Shown: positions 18,774 through 30,088 of the stretch, piece after piece
How positions within the stretch are numbered: position 1 is the stretch's first letter
Layout: each line of letters opens with the position of its first letter
DNA from: Chara braunii
Taxonomy: Eukaryota; Streptophyta; Charophyceae; Charales; Characeae
Assembly: GCA_003427395.1 (NCBI GenBank)
Contig: BFEA01000111.1
Span: 2,296,546-2,344,690 of the forward strand
Direction of reading: 5' to 3'
Length of the DNA stretch: 48,145 bases
The notes under the pieces: generated by a model
Seen by the model: the letters and a program-made list of their open reading frames with translations, nothing else
Told to the model about the DNA's origin: nothing
Database searches by the model: none
Made by a program: the position numbers and the translations under genes

Positions 18774-19017
18774 CCAACCATGACCTTACGTCCGCTTCTT
18801 CCCACCGGCCAAGGGCTCTCACGCAGCTTACTCGTAATGGCATACACACAATGAGTCCACTCTCTCTCCTCCTGCCCCCATGGTCGCCTACACAACAACC
18901 GCCCAATAGCATAGTACGTGCGATGACTATCCTTACTCCACACTCTCTTCCCCTCTTTTCTATATCTACTCCCCCTGTAATTCAGAATTATTTTGTTATA
19001 TTCATCTGATTGCATCA

Positions 19018-19091
19018 GGATCCGAACTTCCAGTTGGGTCTGTGCTGCAATAGCTCAAGGGTGTACCAAGTACTTCCAACTGAGCTAGGCC
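19018..19091 (-). repeat. tRNA-derived SINE head (split by the LINE)
   Basis: On the minus strand, TAGCTCAGTTGG (complement of 19076-19087) is a perfect RNA polymerase III box A. About 50 bases on, AGTTCGGATCC (19018-19028) is close to box B. The acceptor arms do not pair, so it is not a working tRNA. Its 5' end continues after the LINE at 28522. The body probably runs to lower coordinates from 19018. Confidence 0.5.
19078..19091 (+). repeat. Left target-site duplication of LINE-1
   Basis: AACTGAGCTAGGCC occurs here and at 28508-28521, directly after the poly(A) tail. The first two A's of the right copy merge with the tail. Confidence 0.85.
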
Positions 19092-20527
19092 TGTAAAGCC
19101 AGCCACCCGCCGAGAGATGAAAGGGGGCGGCGTGGGCAAATGGTGAGGCGGGAGGGGGCCCTGGAACGGGGAGGCGCTATGACTGGCGCTGAGCGGTCCG
19201 TCGTAGCGGCGCCGGTTCAGGTGGACCTGCCTCGCCAGTCGTCAACCTAGCACGCAGCTAGAGCAGCGACCATCGCCCATCATCCCACCTAGCACCATAG
19301 CCAGGTCAACTCTCTGCCAAGGTAGACGGGGGGACATGCGGGCGAGTAGGCGAGTCAGAGTTATCAGCCATTATCTCTTACGTGTAACCATAAGGAACCG
19401 GACAGGCGCAGGCGCCCTGTCCTCGATGAGGAAAGGAAATACCGGCGATGATATTGCCCGAATTCTGCCAAAGAAGTCAAACCGGAGCTGACGCCGACCT
19501 CTGCAGGCGACTTCCCTCCAAACGGAGACGAACAGGTCTAGCTCATCACCACCTCCACTCCCCCTCCCCCCCTACACTATTCGTAAACCGTTGCCCCCCT
19601 CCTTCCTTAACCTCACACAACTTGCCCCATACCGGGCAAACCCCAGCGACCCTAATCCAACACACAGACAGCACAGCTCTTCACACGCCATAACCTTTAA
19701 CTATTCCTCCTACCGCCTACTGTTACCCCCTCTGCGACTATCCTATTCCCTCTTGGAACTCGCCCGGCCCTCCCCCGAGGCCCCGACACCTGTCATCCCA
19801 CCGCAGTCCCCTGCCCGCCCAACAAGCTCCCCTACCACGCTGACCCTCCCCCTGTCCCTAAAAAGCACTCCCAGACCAACCATAGCCCCGATTCAACACC
19901 CCCTCACACACGTCCCGCTCAAGCCCTACGTTATTCATGATAGCCCCACCCTCTACCCCATAACAGCTCCCCACAACCCCCACCCTCTTATGCCCAGATC
20001 CCCTCTTCCCAGTTTTCCCACCCCCCCTTACATCACCACCCTCCCCCTTTAGCGACCGCTCCCCCACTTGACCCACCACACTCAAGTCCTCCACAATAAC
20101 ATCCCCGCCCCAAACACCACCCCGGTAAGCCCCGACCCAGCTACCACCCGGCCAACCCACTCTCTCTCTCTGCGAACCTCCCCCCTATCCCTGTCTCTTA
20201 TACACATCTAGATGTGTATAAGAGACAGCCCCCACCCTCTGTCTGGCCGCCTGCACACCCATTAACACGCTCTGATTCCCCCCATGCACACCCCCTGACC
20301 CGCTGTCGAGGTGACAAGCAGTAGACAACACTTTGACATACCTCTTCCTTCACACATCCCAATCCCGAACCAACCGGCCATGCATCACACACTCTGATTC
20401 CCCCCATGCACACCCCCTGACCCGCTGTCGAGGTTACAAGCAGTAGACAACACTTTGACATACCTCTTCCTTCACACATCCCAATCCCGAACCAACCGGC
20501 CATGCATCACACACTCTGATTCCCCCC
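19092..20527 (+). other. LINE-1 5' region, C-rich
   Basis: Very C-rich on this strand. An open frame at 19591-20052 codes a Pro/Ser/Thr-rich peptide of 153 residues that could be an ORF1 leader or chance. It holds an adapter artefact (20191-20228) and a 122-bp repeat next to it, so the assembly is suspect. Confidence 0.5.
20191..20228. other. Nextera mate-pair junction adapter (assembly artefact)
   Basis: CTGTCTCTTATACACATCT followed at once by its reverse complement, 38 bases in all: the joined Tn5 mosaic ends of the mate-pair circularisation junction. It is not genomic. Sequence on its two sides may not be adjacent in the genome. Confidence 0.98.
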
Positions 20528-20541
20528 ATGCACACCCCCTG
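20271..20541 (+). repeat. 122-bp tandem repeat, two copies plus a partial
   Basis: TCTGATTCCCCCCATGCACA starts at 20271, 20393 and 20515. The first two units are almost identical; the third stops after about 27 bases. It lies 43 bases after the adapter, so it may be an assembly duplication. Confidence 0.9.
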
Positions 20542-23304
20542 TCCCGTCAGGACAACTCACCCGGCCATGCATCCATTCAATTTCCCACACAGGGGGGATC
20601 CCCAAAACCCACACCAAGGTCACGCGAGTGGCCCCCCACAGGCGGATGCACAGGCAGCAGACAGAGCACGAATCCACACACTCCTAGACTCATGCTATGA
20701 CGACGGGCTTTTCCCTGACACTTCGTTCTCCCATGGGGATACAGAAATCCTTGATGGAGTAGGTTATATAAACCTCAATGCCGAAGTAGATGCAGCTACC
20801 GTCGCTTGGCTCAAGGAACAAACAGTCTTAGTAGTCTTTGACACACGTGCAGCTAACCTCTCTGTCACACAAAGGGAACAGTTCATCCGTATCTTTGAGG
20901 ATGCCTGGTAGCAAGACCCCAATTTCAATCCTTCCCAGAAAAGAGGACGCACCCATGGCGAAGGACCAAATGTTATGTCCTACGTCGCGCGCACGCAACA
21001 GATAGCTCAATCATCCTCAATGGATGCTAGGCAAAGGCCACGATTTCATCCCATCCAGGGAGGGACCAATCAAGGTCACCTTCCGCCCATGGATGGCACA
21101 ACGAGAACTGGACCAGCTGCGGGAAGCAGATTCCGCTGCCAAATACCGCATCATTGCGCTCAGAGTTCCAGTGGGAGCGCTGTTCTCACTCAGATATGCT
21201 GTCGAGAAATTGATGGGCCCCATAATACACATGCATCCCCCAGACAAAAAGGAGGAGGAACCCTCTTAGGCAACGTTAAAATAGATTGTAACCCAATCGT
21301 CAAGGACACCTTCAAAGAATGGGTAATCCTCCGATGTCCGACTGGACAGGCAATGCAGATCCAGTTTGCGAATCAGGACACTCCGTTCTGTCAAAAGTGC
21401 CTATGGTGGTTCCATGATGAGTTTGACCATGACTGCCCCCGCTTCCGGGAGACCATGCCACCTGGCAGACGAACCAGAGGGCATGGAAGAGGCAGGGGAC
21501 AAGGACAAGGCCGAGTGCGTCCCCCCCCTGCTCAAGCACAGCCAAGCAACAACAGACACCCTGCAAACAACTCACAACCCCCCCCCGCCCCAGCAACCAG
21601 CTCAGCAGCCAACACAGGGCACTGTGCAACCACAACCCGCAAATCCTTCCCTCATCTGCAGCTCCCACACCCACCACCCGCAAATCTGTACCCCTCTGCA
21701 GCCCCAACTCACCCCGGAGGCCAACAGCTCTGGCCCTGGCAGCCCCACCCCCAGTCCATGACGACTGGGCCGAACCACCATCACCATTCACAGCCCCTCG
21801 CCACAGCCCAAAACGCAGTCCACCAACATTGTCAAGCGATTGTTCCCTTCCAGCCCAACCCCCCGCCTCACTAAAACCCACACCTGTCGCCCCACCACCC
21901 AAACCCCCCTGGGTCTCTGATCCCTGCCCCTGGGGCAGGCCCCCCCTTCCCTGTGGGACCACTACGCCCGCCCCCACCCCATCCACATAACCCCACTCCA
22001 CCAAAGTTGAAACCAGCTGTCCACCGCTTTCACCCACTCACCAGAGTCACCACCACTAATCTCAGTCGCAAGACCACCCCCACCCCCGACCCGACANCNN
22101 GNNGCCCCACTCNNNAGCACCCAACTGCAGAGCTCAACCTCACAGCAACAACACCTAGGCCACCCACCNGNCACCTCCCCCCCCCCCCCCCCCCCCCCCC
22201 CCCCTATCTGGCACTGCAACCACCACCACCCAACCGACAAACTCTGTCTNCCACGNGNCCCNGCCCCACCACCCACACCTCCAAGTCCCCATACGGTACG
22301 TCACTACACATTTCAATCCCGCCTTTAACCCCCACTTCACCCACCCCCCGTCCACGTCATCCGTCTGTGAAGAACAGGCTAACCTGCAGAGGTCAAGTCA
22401 CACAGGTGCGACCAGCAAATCCAGAGCTGGAGACACGGAGGACACCAGAGGACCACTTCCAGACACCACTATGCGAGATTCAAGATAGGTACTCCGTACG
22501 CCAGTGAAGCAGCGCAGGATCAACGAGGACGGGGAAGGCCAAATCACACAAGAAGAGGAGGAAGGAGAACTTGATTTCTTCTCCATCCCCTTTACCAGAG
22601 TGTCCGCCTCCCCGCTGTCAATTCAAACAGGGTCTCTCCCTGCAGCAGCCCAGCATTCCGGGCTGCCCAACCAACCGTCTGGTGGTAGCCTCAACACTGG
22701 TGTAGTCAGACATCAACTCGTTATCCTGTGCTTTATGCTGTCACCCCAAGGTACCAAACTCATGGCCAGGAGAACAGAAAGAGGACTGCTAGTGATCCCA
22801 ACAGTGGCGGTAAGCGCATCTCCAACCACGAAAGAAGCAATCAGAGCAGCGACAGCCACGTTCATCGCTGACCGCTTCCCCTTCAGGCTCATCCCAGGGA
22901 TCTGCATCGGCAGAAAGACAGTTGCAGCAGCGAACGGTGGAAGCTGGCATTTCTCTATCGGGGTCGTCGAAGTGAAGATAAACCTGGATACAGCGGCGTT
23001 GCTTGCCACGTAGAACATTGTCTGGCTCCCCTCCACTTGGCTAGCGGCCACCACGACCGAGGAGCTGCAAGAGACCTTTTTAACAGATGACATCAACGCG
23101 AAGCTCGTCGCCGAATTCTGCTTGACCCTGGCAACAGACAAGCAGCCTCATCTGCCAGGCTTTAGAAACCTCCTTCTGGCACCATGGGCCAGCACAGTGG
23201 AAACAGCTGCAGCTGGAAGATTGAGACCCGGAAGACAGCAAAACGAAGACTCTCAGCGGATCCAAAACCCCACCGCCGCAGCCCCCCAAAATGACTTATC
23301 TTAA
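20528..23304 (+). pseudogene. LINE-1 ORF1 remnant with zinc knuckle
   Basis: Coding pieces lie in shifting frames: 20640-20911, then 21024-21269 (SREGPIKVTFRPW, RVPVGALFSLRYAVEKL), then about 21270-21874 with FCQKCLWWFHDEFDHDC, a CCHC-type knuckle, followed by an Arg/Gly patch (RRTRGHGRGRGQGQGR) and a long Pro-rich stretch. n bases and a 28-base poly(C) at 22177-22204 spoil 22100-22260. The last part (22504-23304, TAG at 23011) has no recognised domain. Its TAA at 23302 overlaps the ORF2 ATG at 23291. ORF1 proteins of plant LINEs bind the element RNA. Multiple frameshifts make it a pseudogene; some may be assembly errors. Confidence 0.7.
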
Positions 23305-26242
23305 GCTAGGGACGTGGAACGTGCGAGGACTTGGAGAATCGACAAGACGCTTCAAGAAAGCCAGGCTCAAAACCTGGATGCATGATCAGAAAGTTCAAGT
23401 TCTCATGCTGCAGAAAACTAAGCTTGACGAAGGCAAAATTGAGCAGCTCAACGGATGGTGGAGAGGCCCGCAAATTTGGGCCCCCGCAGACGGTACCAAA
23501 GGAGGATGTGCTATCCTATTCCACAGAGGCCTCGACTTCGACCTGCTGGAGCAAGATGCAGACATCTGGGGCCACTGGGCTTGGTGCAGAATCCGCCTGG
23601 GAACGGAATAATGGACCTTGGTGTCCATATATGCTCCTTCAGAGCCTGCCGAACGCCGCTCTTTTTTGGAAGAGCTGCCAGCAATTGTTCCACCTTCAGA
23701 CAACCTGGTCCTCGCCGGGTACTTCAACGTGGTCCTTACACGGTTACAGCAGGTCTGGACTCTCAAGAGGTCACACCAAGAAAGACCGACGCAGTCATGC
23801 TAGCAAGCTTCATTGGGGAGCGGAACCTGGTGGACACCTACAGAACCACGGTCAACCACCCACCCCATGGAATCAGGTTATCCTTGGTTCTCCTCGCAAA
23901 GGACAGGAGATCACCCCCCCTTGAAGCGAAGGTTGGACCTCGTTCTAGCCTTCGGTGCAGCATGGGAGGCGCTCACCGATGTCGATCAGACCATTGAGTC
24001 GATCTCAGACCACCGACCACTGATAGCCAGCTTTGATCTGGCAGACCAGATGGTCAGAGGGCCAGGTACTTTTCAGGTAAACACCGAACTGCTGAAAGAT
24101 CTGGAAGTCCTGAAATGGGTGGCAGCACACTGGACCAGCTAGCAACATACGAAGGGTGACTTCAGCACCGAAGAAGACTGGCTCCAAATGGGATTTAGGA
24201 TCGTCACACGAGCGCTGGATGTCTTTTCAAGGGTTAAAGCTAGAGGGAGAAAGCAATAAGAGGAAGCATGCAGAGCCATGATAGCAGAGGCCGAGGAGGA
24301 GCTGGACAAGAAACCTTTAGCGGAACTGTGCTGGCAGCACCGGAGGGACAAAGGACTGCAAAAGCTAGAGGATATCCAAGTGGCACAGCAGGTTCTTTGG
24401 GCCAGCAGAGCGCAGGAGAGGGGTATGGCAACCGGAGACCGAATGAAAAAAGAAACCTTCCAACGTGTCTGTCCACCAAGAGCACATACTCTCATGAGAG
24501 AGATGCATCACCCCTTCTTTCAGGAGGCGGAACCAGCGAAAAATTCAACTAAAATAGGTGAATATGCTCTCACCTATTTTACGGACGTACTTACCGCTAG
24601 AAGACAACCAGATCTCTCATTAGACCACTTGAAGGTGGAGCACGACATCTGGCAGCATACACAAGTCAGGTTACCGAACACAGCCAGCCTGCATCTCGAA
24701 CAGCCGCTCACACTACACGAGCTCCACCAGACAGTCAAGAGCATGGCAAAAGGTAAAAGCCCAGGCTCGGATGGACTCCCGGTGGAGTTCTACGAAGCAA
24801 CCTGGGACTGCACTGGCCCAATCTTGCTTGACAGCTACAACAGACTCTGGCAAGGCGGCACCTTGACCACTGATATGAAGCTTGGAATCATCACTCTGAT
24901 CTACAAGAAGGGAGATAAACGCAATGTTCGGAACTGGCGTCCGATCTCCCGCATGAACGTATCATACAAAATACTGGCCAAGCTCCTCGCCAGAAGACTT
25001 GCTCCATACCTGCCAGCCCTGGTGCATACAGACCAGGGTGGGTTCGTGCTGGGCAGATCCATCGCCGAGAATATGCTCATGGCCGTGGTAGAGTTGGAGA
25101 TCATACAGCGAGAAAATCGACAGGTAATGATCACAATGCTCGACTTGGAGAAGGCTTATGACCGAGTCAACTGGTCATAATTCGTCTTCGCCACACTCGA
25201 ACACATGGGGTTCGACCTGAAGTTCATACACTGGGTCCGCGAACTCTTATGCAGATTCAACAGCAACCGTCAATGTCAATGGTTTTCTCTCTCAGACCTT
25301 CACACTCACACGCTCGCTATGCCAGGGCTGTCCTCTTGCATCACTATTATTCGCCCTGCAGATGGAAACACTCCTCAACGCGCTGCGTGCGTCCCCACTA
25401 ATCCGGGGGCTTGACCTCGGAGACGGAGAGGTTATGCTAACTGGCGCCATTGTTGACGACGTGCTGCTCTCCATCGAAGCCGTCCCAGAATCTACGCAAG
25501 AGGCCAAGACACTTCTGGACAATTATGCACAGCTTTCTGAAGCCCAAGTCAACTGGGAGAAATCTATCTATCTTCTCCCAGCCGACTACAACTTGCCAGG
25601 TTTTGACTGGGGTATGAAGCGTATCTCCCCGGAGGTATCGGAACGATACTTAGGTATGCAAGTATCCCTGGTAACCGCAAAGCCAAAACAACAAGCCATC
25701 CTCCGCTCTAAAACAAAGGACAGCATACAGAGATGCCAGGTAGCTGTGGGAATCTCCCTATTCGGAAGAGCTCTCCTCCTTACCTCAGTGGTCTTTGCGC
25801 AGATTTGGCACGTGGCAGCTGTCTGTCTTCTCACCAAGCCAACAGCCAAGCAGACTACCTCGGACGCTGCAAGGTACCTTTGGAAACCATCAGCCCAGGA
25901 GGGGCAACGCTTCATATCAAAATGTGCCTGGTCGAAAGTCACCTCCAGCAAGCGACATGGGGGTCTGGGAGTTATCGGCCCCTACAGACAGAACCAGGCA
26001 CTTCTTACTAAGTGGCTCCGTAGAGCCGCCACACAGTCAGAACACAGAATCTGGCAACCGATCTTGGAGTACCTGCTGCAGCAGGAATTCTCGCTCGCAA
26101 GGAAACATGATGTGTGGTCAGTTGTGTTCATGGCCTCCTACCAGCGCAGACAACTGCATTCTCAGGTGGCAGGCGCCTGCTGGACTGCGTGGCGAGCACT
26201 CGCTCCCCCCCACACGAAGCAGCCAACCACCAAGGTTGAGGT

Positions 26243-26282
<40 letters not shown>

Positions 26283-27718
26283 AACAAATGCTCCAGTCTA
26301 TTCGTGGGGAGCAGCACGTGCTGGGAACCAGGCCCAGCGTCCCATAACGAATTATACAGATCATTGAGAACATTTGAGGTCTTTTGAGGTCATTTGAGGT
26401 CCTAAAGCAGCTGCTGTTCGACAATGCAGATATCCGAAACGAGCATGGGGATCCCTTTGCTGCCACAGCAACCCCAGGTGCCTTTGGTAGACGATGGACA
26501 GAGAGAGGGCTGCTGAAGATACAAGACCTCTGGAATGAGGAAGCCCAGGACTGGTACTGCACCGACGTCATCAAACAGAAGCTGGGCAGGCTGCAACTAA
26601 TCCCAGAGCGAACCAAGCAACTAATCTCAGCCATCCCAGCTCACTGGGTCGAGCTCCTCCACACATCTGCACCAACTGTAGGGGAGTGGTACCGGGATGC
26701 CACCGATGCAGATGACAAGCTCATGGTACGGATTCAAGAACAGCTTGACGAGGACACATCGCTAGCCCAGGAATGGGAGCTGCAAACTGATCAGAAGCAC
26801 CCAGCACGACTTCGGTGCCGAGGAGATACCAACGTCTCTACAGCCCAGGATCTGCAGTTGGTACGAGTCCACACCAATACAGCCATGGGAACTACTACCC
26901 ACGAGCTGCTGGCAGGCAGCATTCCCCTGCAGCAACTCTGCATTGATCCACAAGGCCACTACTGGGAGCCAGCACCAGGGCGTCGTTTCCTCCTGCACTA
27001 GTACCATACCTCCCTGGGCAGAACACTGCTCGCGAAGGATGAAGATCTCCCGGCCGCAACAGCTGCACTTTTGAACAGGCAGGTACCGCAGAACCACCTA
27101 GTTACGGAGGAACAGCTCCGAACACTCTGGGCGCAGCTACCAGCACTGCCCTCTCTAAAGCTTGCAGGTCTCCTTTGGCTCCTCTCACATAACGCTGTAC
27201 CCTGTTCTGTGTGGCTCTTCGAAAGGGGTATGGAGATCGAAACAAAGTGCAAGCGTTGTGGCAGCAAGGAGGAAGAGACTCTCATACACCTCTTCTGGGC
27301 CTGCCCAGCATCTAAGCGCATATGGAGGTGGTGGGAACAGCACTGGCTCAGATTTGTGGGTCCCCTGCTGCCCTGGGACGAGTCATGGGCACTCTGGGGC
27401 CGCATCCCGGGTTCATGGTTCAAGCTCACTGGGCGAGGCTATGTAGCTCAGGCCATTCGAGCTATCATAATCTGGACAAGCTGGGAAGACCGCAACAGCA
27501 TTCTCTTTAGGCAGCAGTGGAATGCAGATGCCACCCTAATCGCCAAGATCAAAGCGTGGATCAGAGCAATGATCCGGGTCGATTGGCACAGGAAAGCCGC
27601 AAAGGGGAAATCTATCAGAGGCAGGCACTGGTTCCTGGTTACCTGGGCCAGAGATAACCAACTGGCGGCAGTCACCCACGAAGGCAATATGGCTATCTCC
27701 CCCTGGCTCCTCAAGTGA
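23291..27718 (+). pseudogene. LINE-1 ORF2: endonuclease, reverse transcriptase, zf-RVT
   Basis: Endonuclease (23291-24045): GTWNVRGL, YAPSEP, RLDLVL and SDHRPL are kept, but the metal-binding Glu of the LQET motif is Lys (LQKTKL) and the GDFN Asp is Tyr (GYFN). RT: KGKSPGSDGLPVEFY, IYKKGDKRNVRNWRPIS, DLEKAYDRVNW, then after a frameshift near 25180-25270 CQGCPLASLLFALQ and IVDDVLL, whose DD pair is intact. A zinc motif CKRCGSKEEETLIHLFWACP lies near 27250. In-frame stops: 23609, 23801, 24140, 24257, 25178, 26999. A SINE-like copy sits in it at 26245-26393. It would nick DNA and copy its RNA at the target (target-primed reverse transcription). Confidence 0.9.
26245..26393 (-). mobile_element. 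SINE-like copy S1, inside LINE-1 ORF2
   Basis: Poly(T) of 36 bases (26246-26281) followed by the family core, which in this orientation reads TTCGTGGGGAGCAGCACG, then GGCCCAGCGTCCC. TTGAGGTCC occurs on both sides (26236-26244 and 26394-26402), a target-site duplication. So the element inserted in minus orientation after LINE-1 was in place. Confidence 0.82.
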
Positions 27719-27869
27719 ATCATCACCCTTGCAGTCTTCTCCCCTCCCCCCCTCTCCCCTCCATTCTCTCTGACCTCGCAGACCTGACACCAACACCTGA
27801 CTACACATCCACACCCCCCCCCCCCCCCCCCCCCCCGGAAAATGGCCCCCGCCCTGACGCGCAGCCTCA

Positions 27870-27938
<69 letters not shown>

Positions 27939-28480
27939 CCCCTTCCCCCCTCCCTCTTTCCCCACACTCCACCTCTGCCCAATCCTCCCGCTCCTCGCGT
28001 GAACCAGGGCGCTCGGTTCAAGTAGACAGCCGCAGTAGGCTACATAGGACGGGGAGGGTAGGAGAGTGTCCAGGACTTAGATTAGGAGCCTGTAACGACT
28101 CCTCGCGGCTGTACTAAGTCGAGTTCAGGCCGTTTTTAGGCCTGTGTAAGCCAAGGTAGATCAGTCAGCTGCCTAAGTAGGTTTAGAGGTTAGGTCAGGG
28201 TAGGATAAGTAGAGTGGCTGTAGCTTAGTGGCAGTACAATATTAGTGGGTAATGAGTTGAGACAACCCAGAGAACAATGACGAGCGAACCTCTGTAATAG
28301 GCTTGTGTCCTACACAACTCGACATCATCAGACATTATCATTTGAATGAGGCTTTAACGCAGGTTTCTGTTCAGTCTTATGACTGTAAGCTAAACTGGCT
28401 GATGCTGCTGGGATAACTCCGGGTTGAATTGTGAGGTCCCCGGCCGCGAACCTTTAATCTTGGAATACAACTCGATTTTC
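27719..28480 (+). other. LINE-1 3' UTR with microsatellites
   Basis: Starts after TGA 27716. Holds a poly(C) run (27817-27836) and a (TC)n run (about 27871-27935), then unremarkable sequence. The (TC)n run makes spurious Arg-Glu and Ser-Leu ORFs. 28481-28509 is the poly(A) tail. Confidence 0.8.
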
Positions 28481-28507
<27 letters not shown>

Positions 28508-28511
<4 letters not shown>

Positions 28512-28521
28512 GAGCTAGGCC
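28508..28521 (+). repeat. Right target-site duplication of LINE-1
   Basis: Matches 19078-19091. Sequence after it resumes the interrupted tRNA-like repeat. Confidence 0.85.
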
Positions 28522-28658
28522 CGTTGGTTATCATCTGGAATTTCAAACTTGGTGTTCCTACTTTTTTTTTTTGTCCCCCTCGTTCACAGGTAGTAATCTT
28601 CTCCACATCGATCCAATTTTAACGGATAATAATTATCGGGAAGGGCAATATAGGACGT

Positions 28659-28768
28659 CGCCACACGACTCTTGAAATGTGGAAAATGAAAATGAACTTG
28701 CCGCTAGAACATGGCCAGATGCGTGCGCCAAATTTTTGTCTTTTTCACATTTCGAGAGTGGTGTGGCG
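28659..28768. repeat. Foldback sequence, 28-base arms
   Basis: 28659-28686 and 28741-28768 are inverted repeats with a few mismatches (CGCCACAC... and ...GTGTGGCG), around a 54-base loop. Could be a small MITE or a hairpin RNA locus. Confidence 0.7.
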
Positions 28769-28824
28769 AGGCCCATAGTCCGGAATTTCAGAGTTTAACC
28801 AGGCGAGGCCTCCTACTGGGGCGT

Positions 28825-28978
28825 GGTCCCACTAGCAAAGAGGATCTGATCAAATGCCTGAATCTGGACGTGTTTGTGGAGAGGTGAAGGAAATCGAGAT
28901 TGAACTGCTTTTCTGCATTTCTGCGTAAAACACATCCAGATTCAGGAGCTTTATCCTATCCTCTTTGCTAGTGGGACC
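28825..28978. repeat. Foldback element with perfect 21-base ends
   Basis: 28825-28845 and 28958-28978 are perfect 21-base inverted repeats. A second pair inside (28857-28873 and 28930-28946) differs at one base. The 154-base sequence folds into one long hairpin. MITE or small-RNA precursor are both possible. Confidence 0.8.
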
Positions 28979-29268
28979 TCGGCCCTGGACTCTCTTTTCG
29001 TTGTCTTCCACATAGTCAAGGACTCAGGACATAGTCACAGGAGATCCTTTTCATCTTCTCTGTGGACGTAATTGGGGTCAGGTGCATCCAGGCACGGAAG
29101 TCCCAGTGTGAGCACATCCTCAGTTACCAAGATCACACAGAGCAGACAGACGTACACCCCCTTCCTCGAAAGAAATTAAAAAGAATTGGACCATCTGTTC
29201 ATTTGTGTGCCATTTCTGAAATCAAGTTTGTCCATCGGGGGCCATGTCCCACTTGCACTGTTGAGTTG

Positions 29269-29761
29269 AGCTAGCTCAACGGTGTGACACTCAATTGGGC
29301 CTTTCATAATTCATTGAAAATGTGGAAAGTGATTTTTAAATAGCTGTTTTGACAATTTCCTCCGTGTCCAAAAAACTTGAAAAAAGAAAAAACAATATAT
29401 TATTTGTCAGCGTATGGCTTTTCGGAACCCAATGTGAGGGATTTGCGGAGTCTGAGCAGTGGCAGACCTCACAACTCGGACCCCGCGATCCCCAAGCTCA
29501 GGGAAGGCCACAGGGTCAGAGGGTGGAACCGTAGATTCCTACTAAAGAAAACAAGAGAAACCTCCCTTGTGGGAAGTTTTATTCACGATGTATGTAACCA
29601 CATCCCTGCACGAGATACAGCCCGAAGAAGCTTATTGGCACAGACCCTGTGGATGAGAGATACACGATGGGGAATCATGACAAACGGAAATCACGGATGA
29701 CAAGGTGTCAGACAATGATGACAGCGAGTGAGGCAGCCTGGCTCACACCGTTGAGCTAGCT
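29269..29761. repeat. Inverted repeat pair with 19-base perfect ends
   Basis: 29269-29287 and 29743-29761 (TCACACCGTTGAGCTAGCT on the right) are exact inverted repeats around 455 bases with no recognisable gene. Possibly a foldback transposon. A further hairpin, CCCGCTTCC...GGAAGCGGG, lies just to the right. Confidence 0.65.
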
Positions 29762-29992
29762 ACCCCGCTTCCATTCAACGGAAGCGGGCTAGGGTAGGGG
29801 GCGTTGTATTCGGGAGGAGCGATTTTCGTTCCATTATCCTGCTAAAAAAAGGAATCCAACTTTCGTTTTCCTTTTTTCTGAAAATCGGACCGCCCGATGG
29901 ACGGTAAGAGAACTCATCTCCTGGGTTGCCCCAGGTCACATGTGATAGAAAGCTCAGCGTTGAACTTACTCAACGGTGCAAGTGGGACACGG

Positions 29993-30088
29993 CCCCGTGA
30001 CATCCATAAAAAAATTGGACGATATAGAGAAGATAGATTAGCATGGCCTCTGTGCAAGGATGACATGCATAAATCGAGAGATGGTCCA
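29993..30088 (+). pseudogene. U6 snRNA pseudogene, joined to LINE-2
   Basis: Clear U6 match: GTGACATCC, AAAATTGGACGATATAGAGA, TTAGCATGGCC, GCAAGGATGACATGCAT, AAATCGAGAGATGGTCC. Plant-type 3' end. The ACAGAGA box reads ATAGAGA and four bases are inserted after AGAAG, so it is not functional. No poly(T) terminator: an A-rich stretch and LINE sequence follow directly. Confidence 0.88.

Larger units (their letters stand above)
19092..28509 (+). mobile_element. LINE-1: full-length non-LTR retrotransposon, degenerate
   Basis: About 9.4 kb bounded by a 14-base target-site duplication and ending in about 29 A's. Order: C-rich 5' part, ORF1 with zinc knuckle, ORF2 with AP-type endonuclease, RT and zf-RVT, 3' UTR, poly(A). 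This is the L1/plant-LINE layout. In-frame stops, frameshifts, mutated endonuclease residues and a SINE insertion show that it is dead. It inserted into the box A of a tRNA-like repeat. Confidence 0.88.

Noticed and set aside
19018-19094. Functional tRNA gene on the minus strand
   Set aside because: Box A is perfect, but box B is imperfect, acceptor arms do not pair and the locus is split by a LINE.
27448-28117. Arg-Glu and Ser-Leu repeat ORFs
   Set aside because: Translations of the (TC)n microsatellite in the LINE 3' UTR.
29377-29700. 107-codon ORF inside the 19-base inverted repeats
   Set aside because: No recognisable motif or coding-like composition; no support as a transposase.
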